Shown piece after piece: positions 47,485 to 56,296 of a DNA stretch of 64,000 bases (the first letter of the stretch is position 1; each line of letters starts with the position of its first letter). The stretch comes from Hermatobates lingyangjiaoensis (Eukaryota > Arthropoda > Insecta > Hemiptera > Hermatobatidae). Made by a program: the position numbers and the translations under genes. The DNA lies in assembly GCA_026182355.1 (NCBI GenBank), contig JAPFBL010000232.1:496001-560000 (forward strand), in the 5' to 3' direction. The notes under the pieces were generated by a model. It did no database searches. It saw nothing but the letters and a program-made list of their open reading frames with translations, and was not told the DNA's origin.

Positions 47485-50400
47485 TTCACAGTAAACTATA
47501 GACCCACAATAAAGATACGAACACACTTACTGTCTCTAATTTTCGGTTGAACCGTCATCAGGACAGTTGAGGTAGGGAGACCAAGAGCACTTGCGAAGCG
47601 ACTGTTGGAGACCAACAGTGTTGTCACCAACCACCCACCTCCCACCATCGCTTCGCAAGTGCGCTTGGAGTCCCTATCTCAACTCTCCCGATGACGAATC
47701 AACCGAAAATTAGAGACAGTAAGTGTGCTCGTATCTTTATTCTGTGTCTATAGTTAACTGTGAAACGTTTGTTTTCCTTTTTGGATCGTTTTTCTATTGA
47801 CAATATATATTAAATATCAAATGAAAAATGGAAACTTCAGGAAATTTTTTAAATTAAAATTGTGCCAATAGATTTCCACCAAATGGCGAAAACAGATTGG
47901 CTCCCTCTCATTTAACAGCAATAAATATGATCGTTATAGATTACATCGAATTTATTTTTTGAGATATGCTGTTCACGCAGTGACCAATTTGGGAAGCCTA
48001 TTATATTTTGATGGCCTAAAATGTATATTTTCGTTGAAAATTGATTATAAAACTTTCAATAACGACCTCGATATATAAAATACATATTTTATATATTTCA
48101 CATACAGTAATATGTATTTTATACGTATTATGTACCACCTACGTATATAATAATTTATATTTTTATATAAACATATAAAATATATTTATAAAAAATGTAT
48201 AAAGGTCATATTATAAAATGACTTCTGTATTTCTTAAAGCAATCAAATAAAAGTAATAAAATTTACTTTTAGGAATCTTAAAACAGAAACAGGAATGAAA
48301 CAGAACGAGGTCACGAAGAGTCAAATTATATTTTTACTGTAATCATTGAAAGCTAAATAATACCGTAAGCATGTTTAATGAAGTCCCTTCGAAGTGCAGT
48401 AGAAATAAGATCTTCTGGGAAGTGTGAACAGAGACAGAGATAATAAACAAGAGCGACGAAGCACCGGGGATACCTTTTGATTTCCTCTTCTCTACTAGGC
48501 TTCCTCAATTCCTCTATTATTGAAGTAAATATACAGCCTTCTGTTTGTGGCTTATAGTTAGTTTGACTCAAAGGAAACAAAACCTTCTCCATATCCTAAA
48601 ACAGTAAAATGATGTATTCAATTTTACAATATAGTTTTGTGTCACAATACTACACAGAGTTCCTGAAATTACAATATTCAATTTCAAGGTATAGTTCAAC
48701 TTACAAGAATAATTTTATTCACATTGTTTATTCTGAAAAAAATGTATGTACATCAATTTGCCTGAAATTCAAAAGAATAATAATACCCTTGTTTAAACTG
48801 TAAAGATATTCGACAGACTTCTAGCACCATTTGCTTCTGGAAAATAAAATTAAACACAATCAATAAATAATAGCAGATTCAAATGCCCCAGCGTCCCCCC
48901 CCCCCCCCCAGGGGGGTGCACCCTACTATTTGAAAAACACTGGATTAGAAAATGAGAGCTCCAAACACCGAAGCTTCTTAAAAAAACGTAAAACTGTCGG
49001 TTCATTTCTACATCAGGAATCCTAATTTTTTCTTCCGTAATTCTATTATGATTATAGATTACATTATTATTATATTTCATTATTTTCATTTTTTAACTTT
49101 CTTGCATAAAAGTGTGTTACCACAACTGTTCTTGCATAAAGTTTTTGTGATACCACACAATGAATATTCTACATTGGAATTCCAAATTTTGCCTTAGTCA
49201 AGAGTATTTAGAGTAGGGATCTTTAACGAGTACCTGATATTGTACAGACTGGGGACCGACAGTGGAAAGTCCGCTCGTTCGCGTGCTCAGATAAAGTTCC
49301 CAAGAAGAACAATTTGTTCAGATTTATTCCCTCCCACGTGAATAAATCAAGGGCCAGAGTGGGTATTGAACCCCCGGACCTACCAGCCCAGGGACGAGCA
49401 CGTTGCCACTTGACTAACTTGATCACCTGTGCTACCCTAACTATATTTCGACTAGGGATACAGAATAAGTGCCGTAGTTTGGAGTTTTCTTGCTGCATGA
49501 CAATGCCAGGCTCCATTCAACATGATGATGAAACCTTTTAGAGACATCCACTGTATAGCCCAGGCTTGACACCGTGTGAGTTCCATTTATTCAACTACCT
49601 AAATCAGTTTGTTGGAGGCAAGCGATTCCGTATATGACAAGTTGAAAGAAGCTGTTGAAAACAGGTTATCCACAAACGAATCACACTTCTATGTCTTCGG
49701 TATATAAAATGTTATGAAAAATATATAACAAAATTTAAACTAAGTAGAAACATACAGAAAGATATAAGGAATCATATAAAACAAGTTTTTTGAAAAATTT
49801 TGTGATATTTTAATATTAATAGGAGTGATCGGATGATAATTTCTGAATTACCCTAAAATACAATTAAATAAAGGTATACCTAAATACTAAAGTAAATAAT
49901 CAATTTGAATATTAAACATTAAGAGAACAGCTCAAGTAACACAAAAACAAAAAAAAACCACTGTAATCAATAATTCACATTAGCTCTTCACCTGGAGGAG
50001 GCTAGAAGAGTTCAAAAAGTTAAAGAGAAGTCCTCGATAAGTAAAGTAAAAGCGATTTTAAAACTGATTTAAGTTTTTCAACAACGAGAACATTCATTTG
50101 CAAGAAATAATGTATTTTTGGAAATGTTTACATTCTCTTCATCATCCAGTTTTTACCTCCTCCCTTTTTCGTAGCGCCTATCGGTCTAGCAAACATGCTG
50201 TTTGATCGATATATCACTTATATAATCAACAAACACAAAAGTTTGCTTTAGCACGAATAAAGTTTGGTAAAGGTTCTCAACAAATTTGTAAAATAATGAA
50301 AGTCGCAGAGTACCACCAAGTAAGAAGGGGGAAAAAAAGGCAAGATCAGTTAAATATAGAAAAGAAGAAGAAAAATAAACATGAAATGTTGTTTTAAATG

Positions 50401-52732
50401 TAAAAATTCAATAAATGAAAATATAAATTACAAAACATTGATGAACTGAGTTCCAGATATGATCTGGCAGTAAGGAGACATTTGCCTTCTTGGTCCCAAA
50501 TCGTCTCCTGAAATCACTCCTCTTATCGAAGAAGCATGTATTTTTTAATTACTGTTTCTCATTTGTTTTTTTTCATTAATTAGATGATTAATTCTTTTTC
50601 ATGTGTCTATTATTTTAATACTATTTTATTAGTTATTTTTTTTATATCTTTCTGTTGTAAGATAATATTTGTAATATGGTAAATTTTTTTAAAACTTCAT
50701 TTTGTCTTCATATATCATCTTATTCCTTTTATTTTCGTTTTTTTACCTTTTTGTTTCCCCACTTGTTCGTAACAGTAATCGGTCTAACAGATATGTTTTT
50801 TGGTCTATATGTCACTTATATCAATCAGTGTGTTTTTTTTCTAATTTTCCGTGTTTTGTGTAATTATAGGTCAGAAAATAAATATAAAACTTGAATGTAT
50901 GATTCATTCTTGACCATAACTGGCAGATAGTAAGAGACACATTTCAAATTTCACCACAAACTCAAAGACCAATCCAATGAAATTGTTCAATGGTTTATGA
51001 AACATAAATAAAAATATTGTTTACAAACCTTCATTCTAGCCGACTGGATAGAGTTGATTAGTTTCTGAGAGATAATGTCGAAAGATGGGGTGTGTAATAT
51101 TTGGGAAGGACCTGTGAGAAGGCCCACGTGTATGGCAGACTGGAGGGAGAGACGGGGCAGTTGAGGGACAACGGCCTCCAGGAGTCGTGGCAGTTCGTTC
51201 CAAATTGGAATCAGCATGCTTAGACGGAAAGACTGAAACACAATGCTAGTACTACATTCATCTTCTTCAAGTAAATAACACATTTCCGCTTAATCCAAAT
51301 ATTTAGGGCGTGATAGTTGTACATTTTTACAATATTTCTTTTACTTTATACGAAATATAATTCGTTCAAAAAGAGCATGAAAATAAAATTGAAAACTAAA
51401 TTTAGTTTAAAATATTCATCATCTATTTTGGATCAGTAAAAGATTAATACACTAGGGAACCAATGATGCTGAACTTCCGAGAGGTAAATTGCAAAGAGTT
51501 AAGTTATTGAATTAATAATTGCAAATTATTACAAACTAGTAATAATAAATTAGAAAATGTTCAAACACATTAAAAGTCATTTCAATGATTATAGATGACA
51601 CATAACTGAATATGTTAATAAAAATTACCTAAACAAAGTATCCATAACCCATATGTGAGAATTTCTGAGTTCTACAGGAAAAATGCCACACTATGAAAAT
51701 AGTTCAACAAATCATTCACATACTTACTTTCATTAGAGAAGAAAGTGTAACTTCTGGAATTTTATCCATTTCCAATATTGTTTTGTTTATAATATATTTT
51801 AGTAAATCTCCACTTCTTACAGGAGTTTGCGTTTTGAAAAATCCCAACATCGCCACTCCTATTTCTTCAATACTTAAACGTTGAACACATTTTTCCAAAC
51901 AAAACTCTAAATTGTACATATTAATTCCTTTATGCTTTATTCTCATGGCATTTAAATAAAAGAAAACTTGAATTAATTGATGTGGAGTCAATCTGAAACA
52001 AATTTTAAAGTTATTTTCTTATTCAATAGTAATATTTTATTAAGAATCATGTAAAATACTATTTACTTACCTATTATGCTTCTTGCATAAATAAAATATA
52101 GAATAAAACGAAAAATCACTCAAACGGACTAATCTGTTTATAAACCATGCATCAATAAACAGCAAAAGTTTATTAATCTTCCATTCAACTTTTCTAGCAC
52201 TGCATACATCATCTAGGGCTTTCCATAACGGATAAAAATTTGGTTCCCTAGAAGTGTTTGACAATGGCCACAAACTTAAGTTCAACAGAACTGACTGAAG
52301 TTCTTCATCACTCAATGTACGAATATTTTCTACCAATGCATTGCATAAACCAGAAAATTTGTCATCGGACAAAAACATAAATGATACGTTATTTGAATGA
52401 AGACTAGCCTCTCGAAATATCTGACATAATTCTCTGCTTGAGTATTTAGACCACTCATTCTTTTCTAATATATTCATTATTTCATCATTAATTGTATCTT
52501 TTGTTAAATCAGCCTGCAACTTAGGTATGTTAAAAACATTGTAATTATTGTTCTTTTCTAAAACTGAATGGCAAAACATATTTTCGGCTGGATGTGACAT
52601 TAAAGCACACGTAATACCTTCAGATTTAACTTTGGGATTTGAAACATACGATGCATAGACGCGAGGAAAACGAGTATGCATGAAGTTATTTTCAAGCAAT
52701 AGACGAAATTGTTTAAAAATTAGAAATTTCAT
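34731..52732 (-). CDS. FASTKD-family mitochondrial RNA-processing protein (FAST kinase-like, RAP domain), complete
   Basis: FASTKD proteins bind RNA in the mitochondrial matrix and shape mt-mRNA processing and stability. Eight minus-strand exons: 52732-52071, 51992-51728, 51232-51029, 48595-48364, 46595-46477, 42522-42378, 38277-38051, 34817-34731. All have GT/AG ends and phases close exactly (2,0,0,1,0,1,0). The total is 1941 nt, 646 codons plus stop. The N-terminus MKFLIFKQFRLLLENNF, rich in Arg/Lys and Leu, fits a mitochondrial presequence. Residues about 150-450 are the leucine-rich helical FAST_1/FAST_2 region (LSDEELQSVLLNLSLWPLS, RLSIEEIGVAMLGFFKTQ). Residues about 570-640 form a RAP domain: WQAVIACSKNMFCLGTN, LTGFSTLKIDAITNLGYKP, LEWPEE. 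I chose the ATG at 52732 for its AAACATGA context; an upstream in-frame ATG gives MSVNQTLN. I cannot tell FASTKD4 from FASTKD5. The CDS is spread over 18 kb because its introns are full of repeats. Confidence 0.9.
35181..35210 (+). ncRNA. Hammerhead-like motif, family 12, core mutated
   Basis: CTTGAAGA (extra or substituted T), a weak GC-based stem II, GAA, palindromic ACCGGT, T. A second decayed copy with GAAACCGGTC is at 45317-45342. Confidence 0.4.
35240..35520 (-). mobile_element. Family-3 PLE-type terminal repeat
   Basis: Contains CTCACTACTATATTTCGATG, the hammerhead-like motif, and GTGAATCGCTCCAAAGGC, a single-copy version of the 49-bp satellite unit. It is adjacent to the PLE nuclease fragment at 35530. 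A shorter copy lies at 33715-33838. Confidence 0.6.
35300..35324 (-). ncRNA. Hammerhead-like motif, family 3
   Basis: CTGAAGA, C, GA/TC plus a mismatch in stem II, GAA, ATAT, A. Confidence 0.52.
35530..35727 (-). pseudogene. Penelope-like GIY-YIG tail fragment
   Basis: The minus-strand frame reads PVATHASSHGLSFNDCFRVQ then LLGGRSAPGLN. The H-A-S...H-G-L-S-F pattern is like the middle of PLE nuclease domains (HasetGHsidf). It is flanked by inverted A/T-rich arms (35448-35520 and 35729-35812). Confidence 0.5.
35980..36520. repeat. Cryptically simple purine-rich stretch
   Basis: The plus strand is almost all A, G and T with loosely repeated AATAGATTAA, AAAGGTCAATA and GGTAATAATAGATT phrases. 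The long minus-strand frames here are compositional artefacts. Confidence 0.6.
37370..37404 (+). ncRNA. Hammerhead-like motif, family 4
   Basis: CTGACGA, ACCG/CGGT, GAA, AGATCT, T; GACT/AGTC stem I. The element continues to a GTGAAATCTTTATATATA end at about 37487. Confidence 0.62.
37487..37611. repeat. Foldback, family 3
   Basis: Arms 37487-37535 and 37562-37611 (ACACAAAGAACACTCAGAAA and complement) flank one hammerhead-like motif. Confidence 0.75.
37533..37557 (-). ncRNA. Hammerhead-like motif, family 3
   Basis: CTGATGA, C, weakened stem II, GAA, ATAT, A. Confidence 0.5.
38309..38344 (+). mobile_element. Possible 5' fragment of the Helentron-like element
   Basis: ATCTTGAGTGGTCTACAGTC then AACTTTACAGTAAGTA resembles the element 5' end with several mismatches. 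It lies about 30 bp outside the FASTKD exon 7 acceptor. Confidence 0.35.
38587..38619 (-). ncRNA. Hammerhead-like motif, family 1
   Basis: CTGATGA, T, GAACAC/GTGTTC, GAA, ACGCGT, T. Confidence 0.62.
39479..39511 (+). ncRNA. Hammerhead-like motif, family 1
   Basis: Inverted partner of 38587-38619, identical in the core. Confidence 0.62.
40566..40800. repeat. Foldback, family 2, decayed
   Basis: Arms about 40566-40660 and 40690-40800 matching the 41-kb and 47-kb copies. The ribozyme cores are mutated (CTCCTAAAGACGAATTGCCC). Confidence 0.65.
41062..41087 (-). ncRNA. Hammerhead-like motif, family 2
   Basis: CTGAAGA, C, GGTT/AACC, GAA, AATT, A; TCTC/GAGA stem I. Confidence 0.65.
41186..41211 (+). 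ncRNA. Hammerhead-like motif, family 2
   Basis: Inverted partner of 41062-41087, intact in all positions. Confidence 0.65.
41553..42238 (+). mobile_element. Non-autonomous hAT transposon with exact 8-bp target duplication
   Basis: The terminal inverted repeats are CAGTGGTTCCCAACCT and AGGTTGGGAACCGCTG. Both ends are flanked by the same 8 bp, TTATACGG (41545-41552 and 42239-42246), the hAT signature. Inside, 41760-41940 keeps the transposase C-terminus (TTYLCETAFSQL, one stop, then NKLDVEHDLRCAISTTEPRI and ELLAKKLQYELSH), the hAT dimerisation region of the SCAN/ZBED-type lineage. The rest of the transposase is deleted. It sits in FASTKD intron 6. Confidence 0.88.
42378..42522 (-). CDS. FASTKD exon 6
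   Basis: The correct frame begins RYSTFVPNTRKKLSKHSKF and ends VKYVYIVPGHPRAG. Another frame of the same bases is longer as an ORF but does not join its neighbours. The acceptor is TTATTTTCCAG and the donor GTTAGT. The phase 0 entry from LWK and phase 1 exit into DIIYQVDKKG fit. Confidence 0.88.
43044..43076 (-). ncRNA. Hammerhead-like motif, family 1
   Basis: CTGAAGA, A, GAACAC/GTGTTC (TAC loop), GAA, ACGCGT, T. Confidence 0.62.
43969..44001 (+). ncRNA. Hammerhead-like motif, family 1
   Basis: Inverted partner of 43044-43076 at the other end of the 1.08-kb palindrome. Confidence 0.62.
44360..46085 (+). mobile_element. Decayed Jockey-like non-LTR retrotransposon (LINE) with an insertion
   Basis: Frame-shifted RT remains run through the region: LLPILGKMLHRLFLKRILPI, NIIPSHRLRLRQH, then an SQTFNRVWHP-like catalytic A-motif relative, and AGMPQKSVLVPTLY, the decayed B motif. 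Near 45780 comes the downstream part FGLMDSKTGDQPSKRTNIQR, like the Jockey C-terminus. About 360 bp of unrelated DNA (around 45055-45415) interrupts it before ADGTAILL (the ADD motif, broken). Confidence 0.65.
46852..46985 (+). other. GC-richer coding-like island
   Basis: After an acceptor-like TTGTTAACAG, one plus frame reads KKHELCFRRRYEHISEACLP then YPQLELVAPEMRRKSFH and reaches a donor-like GTAAAA. Base composition differs from the AT-rich surroundings. It lies inside FASTKD intron 4 on the opposite strand. No partner exon was found; a captured or pseudogene fragment is possible. Confidence 0.3.
47120..47225 (+). mobile_element. Short fragment of the same LINE
   Basis: About 100 bp nearly identical to 45810-45900 (shared CCAATCCATAGTCCTTCGCA), abruptly joined on both sides to other repeats. 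Confidence 0.55.
47365..47389 (+). ncRNA. Hammerhead-like motif, family 2b
   Basis: CTGAAGA, C, GG/CC, GAA, AATT, T; followed by GAG. Confidence 0.55.
47482..47767. repeat. Foldback, family 2
   Basis: Arms about 47482-47610 and 47646-47767 with GCACTTGCGAAGCGA and complement near the centre. The left ribozyme core is intact and the right mutated. Confidence 0.8.
47537..47561 (-). ncRNA. Hammerhead-like motif, family 2
   Basis: CTGATGA, C, GGTT/AACC, GAA, AATT, A. The partner at 47688-47712 has CCGATGA and a broken stem. Confidence 0.6.
49144..49440 (-). mobile_element. tRNA-derived SINE, 3'-truncated
   Basis: Minus-strand copy with B box GGGGGTTCAATACCC and head near 49435. It contains a short extra segment near 49410 and ends at ATACCACACAATGAA without the CCTAA tail. 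Confidence 0.72.
49445..51028. other. FASTKD intron 3 portion, no feature seen
   Basis: AT-rich. Two imperfectly similar segments at 50150-50230 and 50740-50820 share TTTTTCGTAGCGCC/GTTCGTAACAG and GGTCTA contexts, hinting at an old duplication. Confidence 0.4.
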
Positions 52733-53432
52733 GTTTAAAGTTTGATTCACTGACATCTCAATAACTTGCAGCAAATTTACAAAAATTACCAATAAAAAAT
52801 GTATATGTATCAATCAATTAAGTAAGTTTGTTTTATTGTAAACATATAAACATTATTGAACAATATTAACAATCATAATTTGAACAGTACATAATAGACC
52901 GAGTGACAGGTTCAAATCTGTTATCCTGATAGAAGGTATCAAAGAAAGCCGTTGGAGAGGTAACCTTCATTTACTATTTTAAGTTATTTTCATATCTTAA
53001 ATCTATTACAAATAATTCTTAGTATTGTTACATTCACGTGCTGTTATTGAGACTTCAAAGTATGTATTTTAAGGATACTTTACGACAGGTGATGTTTTTT
53101 AGAAGTTTAATTTGTGTTCATTTTAAAATAGAAATGATGATTCTTTTGTTACTGTTGATCATAAATATGAAATTTTTAGAAATAAAATTGAATAGATTGT
53201 ATATTATTTTTTGGCTGTAACAAATTGTTGATAATGCGCTTTTCATTTAAGAAGTGAAGTATTGTTGAAAATATATCTCCGTTCTTTTTATATATGAAAA
53301 ATCTGTTGAAAGGTTATTGTATGAATAAAATTTAGCTTTGTTTTATATTTAATGTTTATTGTAGGAGTATATGTTAATTCAATATTATAGTTAAGAATTA
53401 AGCATCTTATCTCGTAAGTTTTTTTCCTCTAG
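52733..53432. promoter_or_regulatory. Shared intergenic promoter region, FASTKD / SERHL-like
   Basis: About 700 bp separate the FASTKD start codon (minus) from the first recognised SERHL-like exon (plus). No other gene lies here, so it probably holds both promoters and the unseen 5' exon(s) of the hydrolase. I see no confident TATA or initiator. The only open frame, at 53038-53220, has no recognisable content. Confidence 0.4.
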
Positions 53433-55066
53433 TGAGGAAAAATCAGTTCACTAATTTTGGGGCATTTGGTTCTTGTTATTCTGGTGTCCTGGACAAAATC
53501 CGAGAGGTAAGGTATTTCATCCTTCTTTAATATGACTGCATATGTGGTTATATCATTAATAATATTAAGTTATAAATGAAATACTTTTCTATTTTCACAT
53601 TTTACATGAATAAAAAAATGTATAATGTTACTGATTTGCTTTCACTTAGTCAACTTTATATTTTTTTCATTGTGAGACATGAATATGTATAATTTTTATG
53701 CCTTTTTGATATTAACTTTCCCTTTTGTAGATTTGTTCCGCCGTAAACAGTTGTACAAATAATTTTGGACTTAAACTTGGGTCATCAAAGATTTCAGTTA
53801 GACGGCTAAGCCTGACTAGTTGGAAACAAATAAATCCAAAAAATTCTGAAGAAGTTAAAATACCTGTGCCATGGGGTCATGTTGCTGGTAAGTGAAATGC
53901 TTTGTTGTTTTATTTACAAAACAATGCAATTGTTTACCAAATGGAAAGAGAATTAAGAATTTAGTGATAGTTTATTTCAGTTCTTTTTTTTTATTTTATT
54001 TTTAAAACTTACTTTCCTTCTCCCTCTATATTTATCCACCCTCTGTTTGTTTATCTCTCTCAGTTTGTTCTGGAAGAAGGTACGTTCCGAACTGGTTTCG
54101 ATGAAGGTAAGATAGGAAGCCTAGTAGGTAAAAAGGTCCATATTTAATGAAACAATGCTTCAAATCTTTTTAGCTTTCTTTTTTAAAATATTGTGATTAA
54201 ACTTTCTCTTTATAGGAAAATGGTGGGGCAAACGAAGTGTGCAACCAATTATTGGAGTGCATGGCTGGTTGGACAATGCCGGTTCATGGCACCGTTTAGC
54301 AGAACAGCTTGACGACGAATACTCTTTTCTCGCTCTCGATTTACCTGGTTCTGGCAAGTCATCTCATCTACCTCCTCTTCATAATTATCACTTTTCATCA
54401 TCAGCAATGGTCATCAGACGTGTTCAACTTCATTTCGGTTTAAAAGATATTATTATTTTTGGTCATTCAGGCGGTAGTGCTTCTACATTTCTCTTTAGTG
54501 CTATCTATCCGGAAGTGGTTAAAGCCTATTTAGGAGTAGATTATGTTTTTTATATGTATAGAAGAAATAAAAAGCGTGCTGAAGATACTGCTATATTGAT
54601 TGATAAACTTTTAGAAGTAGGTTCGTTTGATCCTAAAAAGAGTCGGTCGTACGATTGGGATACAGCTCGTGAAGCTTGGATTGCTGGTTCGATTCTTGGA
54701 GCAGGCGCTCCTGAGTTAGTTGAACAATTAATGGAAAGAGGCGTTATTGCCTTACCCGATGGTTCATATTCTTTCTCTAGAGACATTCGCCTCAAACTTC
54801 TCAAAGCAACAGCCATTGATTGCTTTAGCATTGAAGAAACAGAAGCTTTAGCAAAAAACATTTCTTGCCATGTTTGCTATGTCAAATCTATTTCAAGCCC
54901 TTTTTTTGAATTTGGAATAAGAAATCATCCGTCAATTGTAGAGACTATTAAACACCATAGCAAGTCATTCGAGTTAGTGGAAGTTGACGGTCATCATCAT
55001 GTTCATATGGAAAACCCTGTCGGAGTGGCTGAGGTTGCGCACAACTTCTTGAAAAATATTAAATAG
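53433..55066 (+). CDS. SERHL-like serine hydrolase (alpha/beta hydrolase fold)
   Basis: An alpha/beta hydrolase of the SERHL/kraken group; the physiological substrate of the family is poorly defined. Exons: 53433-53506, 53731-53887, 54216-55066 (stop TAG). Donors are GTAAGG and GTAAGT; phases 0 and 1 fit. Recognisable elements in order: EEVKIPVPWGHVAGKWWG, the oxyanion-hole segment VHGWLDNAGSWHRL, ALDLPGSGKSSHLPP, the nucleophile elbow FGHSGG (GxSxG serine), and the catalytic-His region VDGHHHVHMENP near the C-terminus. About 75 residues precede the hydrolase core (VRKNQFTNFGAFGSCYSG, then SCTNNFG, VRRLSLTSW), serine- and arginine-containing and acid-poor, possibly an organelle leader. The first exon begins with TG AGG after a CTAG acceptor, so the start Met may be split A|TG or lie in an unseen exon. 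Human relatives are about 314 residues; this model has about 360. Confidence 0.88.
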
Positions 55067-55766
55067 TTTATTAGTGACCCTAAGTATTCTTTAAGGAATG
55101 ATATAGTCAATGTTGTAATGACAGGGTTCTTGAGACTGTCAAAATTATTTTAATATTTCGATAAACTCTTTACGCAGATAAAACAGATTATTAACTTCTT
55201 AATAATAAGAAAATAATGTAGATTGGTATAAGAGCAATACTTTTACGTTGCATACATTAAGTTTTGAAAACCATGCTACCGGTTCAATTGTTTAATGCTG
55301 TTATATTGATCAACAATAGTATTTTCGTTATTTATTATCTTGTGTTTGTATACTTTTCATATTGAAGTGTAAGATTTATTATTTCTAAATTCTCTGGTTT
55401 TATTTTTCAAAATATTAAATTATAATAATTCTTTAGCACTAGAAGGACCAGTCTGCCAATTGACGACTATTTTACATTTTAGCTCAAAATATGCAACTTC
55501 TCAGTGGATACTCATACAATTTGACGTTACCGAACTCCGCAACGAAATAAGAGCACTTGAATTACTAATTGATTAAGTTCTACCTAGAAGGACCGACCGT
55601 CCATTGACAGACGTCTGAGTGTGTACCTTTAATAACATTAAATTCTGCATGTTACCAGAGTTGAAAGACTTAATATGTTATCAATTATGTACTCGTATTA
55701 TAAAAAAAAAGTATTAAAGTCAAAAGCTGTGCTAACATTACATTCAGTAAAACAAATATTACAAAC

Positions 55767-55840
55767 AGTGCCGTCCCTTTAAAGTGCGGGCCAGGGCACC
55801 TCCACCAGTGTGGGGCTCCCCCACCTACAAATTATATATA
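55767..55840 (+). mobile_element. Possible hAT-like terminal fragment
   Basis: CAGTGCCGTCCCTTTAAAGT followed by GC-rich CGGGCCAGGGCACC resembles a transposon end. Nothing on the right matches it. Confidence 0.25.
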
Positions 55841-55946
55841 TATGTATATATTACGGTACTGTTTTCTTGACCTCAAATTACTAACGAACAATTTTTCCTC
55901 TTCTTGGAATTTGGTCAGGGTTAATATACGGAATCAACTTTTTGCA

Positions 55947-55978
55947 AACGTTTCGTCTTTATTTTAAGAGATCCTCAG
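55947..55978 (-). ncRNA. Hammerhead-like motif, family 6
   Basis: CTGAGGA, stem II TCT/AGA with a long AT loop, GAA, ACGT, T. Confidence 0.55.
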
Positions 55979-56167
55979 GGCTGTAAACTAACAAAAAAAC
56001 AAAAAACAATGGACATTTGTCATTTCTACTTTAAAATCATCATAACAATTTCAAAAAACAGAATGCAAGGTAACAGAAGCTAGCCTTGAGTAAGTTTTTT
56101 GAATTTGTTATGATGATTTTAAAGTAGAAATGACAAATGTCTATTTTTTTTTTGTTAGTTTATAGCC

Positions 56168-56199
56168 CTGAGGATCTCTTAAAATAAAGACGAAACGTT
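56168..56199 (+). ncRNA. Hammerhead-like motif, family 6
   Basis: Inverted partner of 55947-55978; GCC/GGC stem I is intact. Confidence 0.58.
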
Positions 56200-56261
56200 G
56201 GCAAAAAGGTGATTCCGTATATTAACCCTGACCAAATTCCAAGAAGAAGAAAAAGTGTTTG

Positions 56262-56296
<35 letters not shown>

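Larger units (their letters stand above)
55891..56250. repeat. Foldback, family 6
   Basis: Arms 55891-56059 and 56093-56250 are nearly identical. Each has a GAAACGTT hammerhead-like motif, and (TA)n follows at 56264-56294. Confidence 0.85.

Noticed and set aside
48896..48950. Possible hAT end next to poly(C) (minus strand CCAGTGTTTTTCAAATAG)
   Set aside because: Only one end visible and no duplication or transposase; too weak to call.
49223..49541. Opposing ORFs near 49.3 kb
   Set aside because: Both lie within a SINE copy and are not protein genes.
54550..54861. Minus-strand ORF within the hydrolase
   Set aside because: Antisense shadow of the SERHL-like coding exon.
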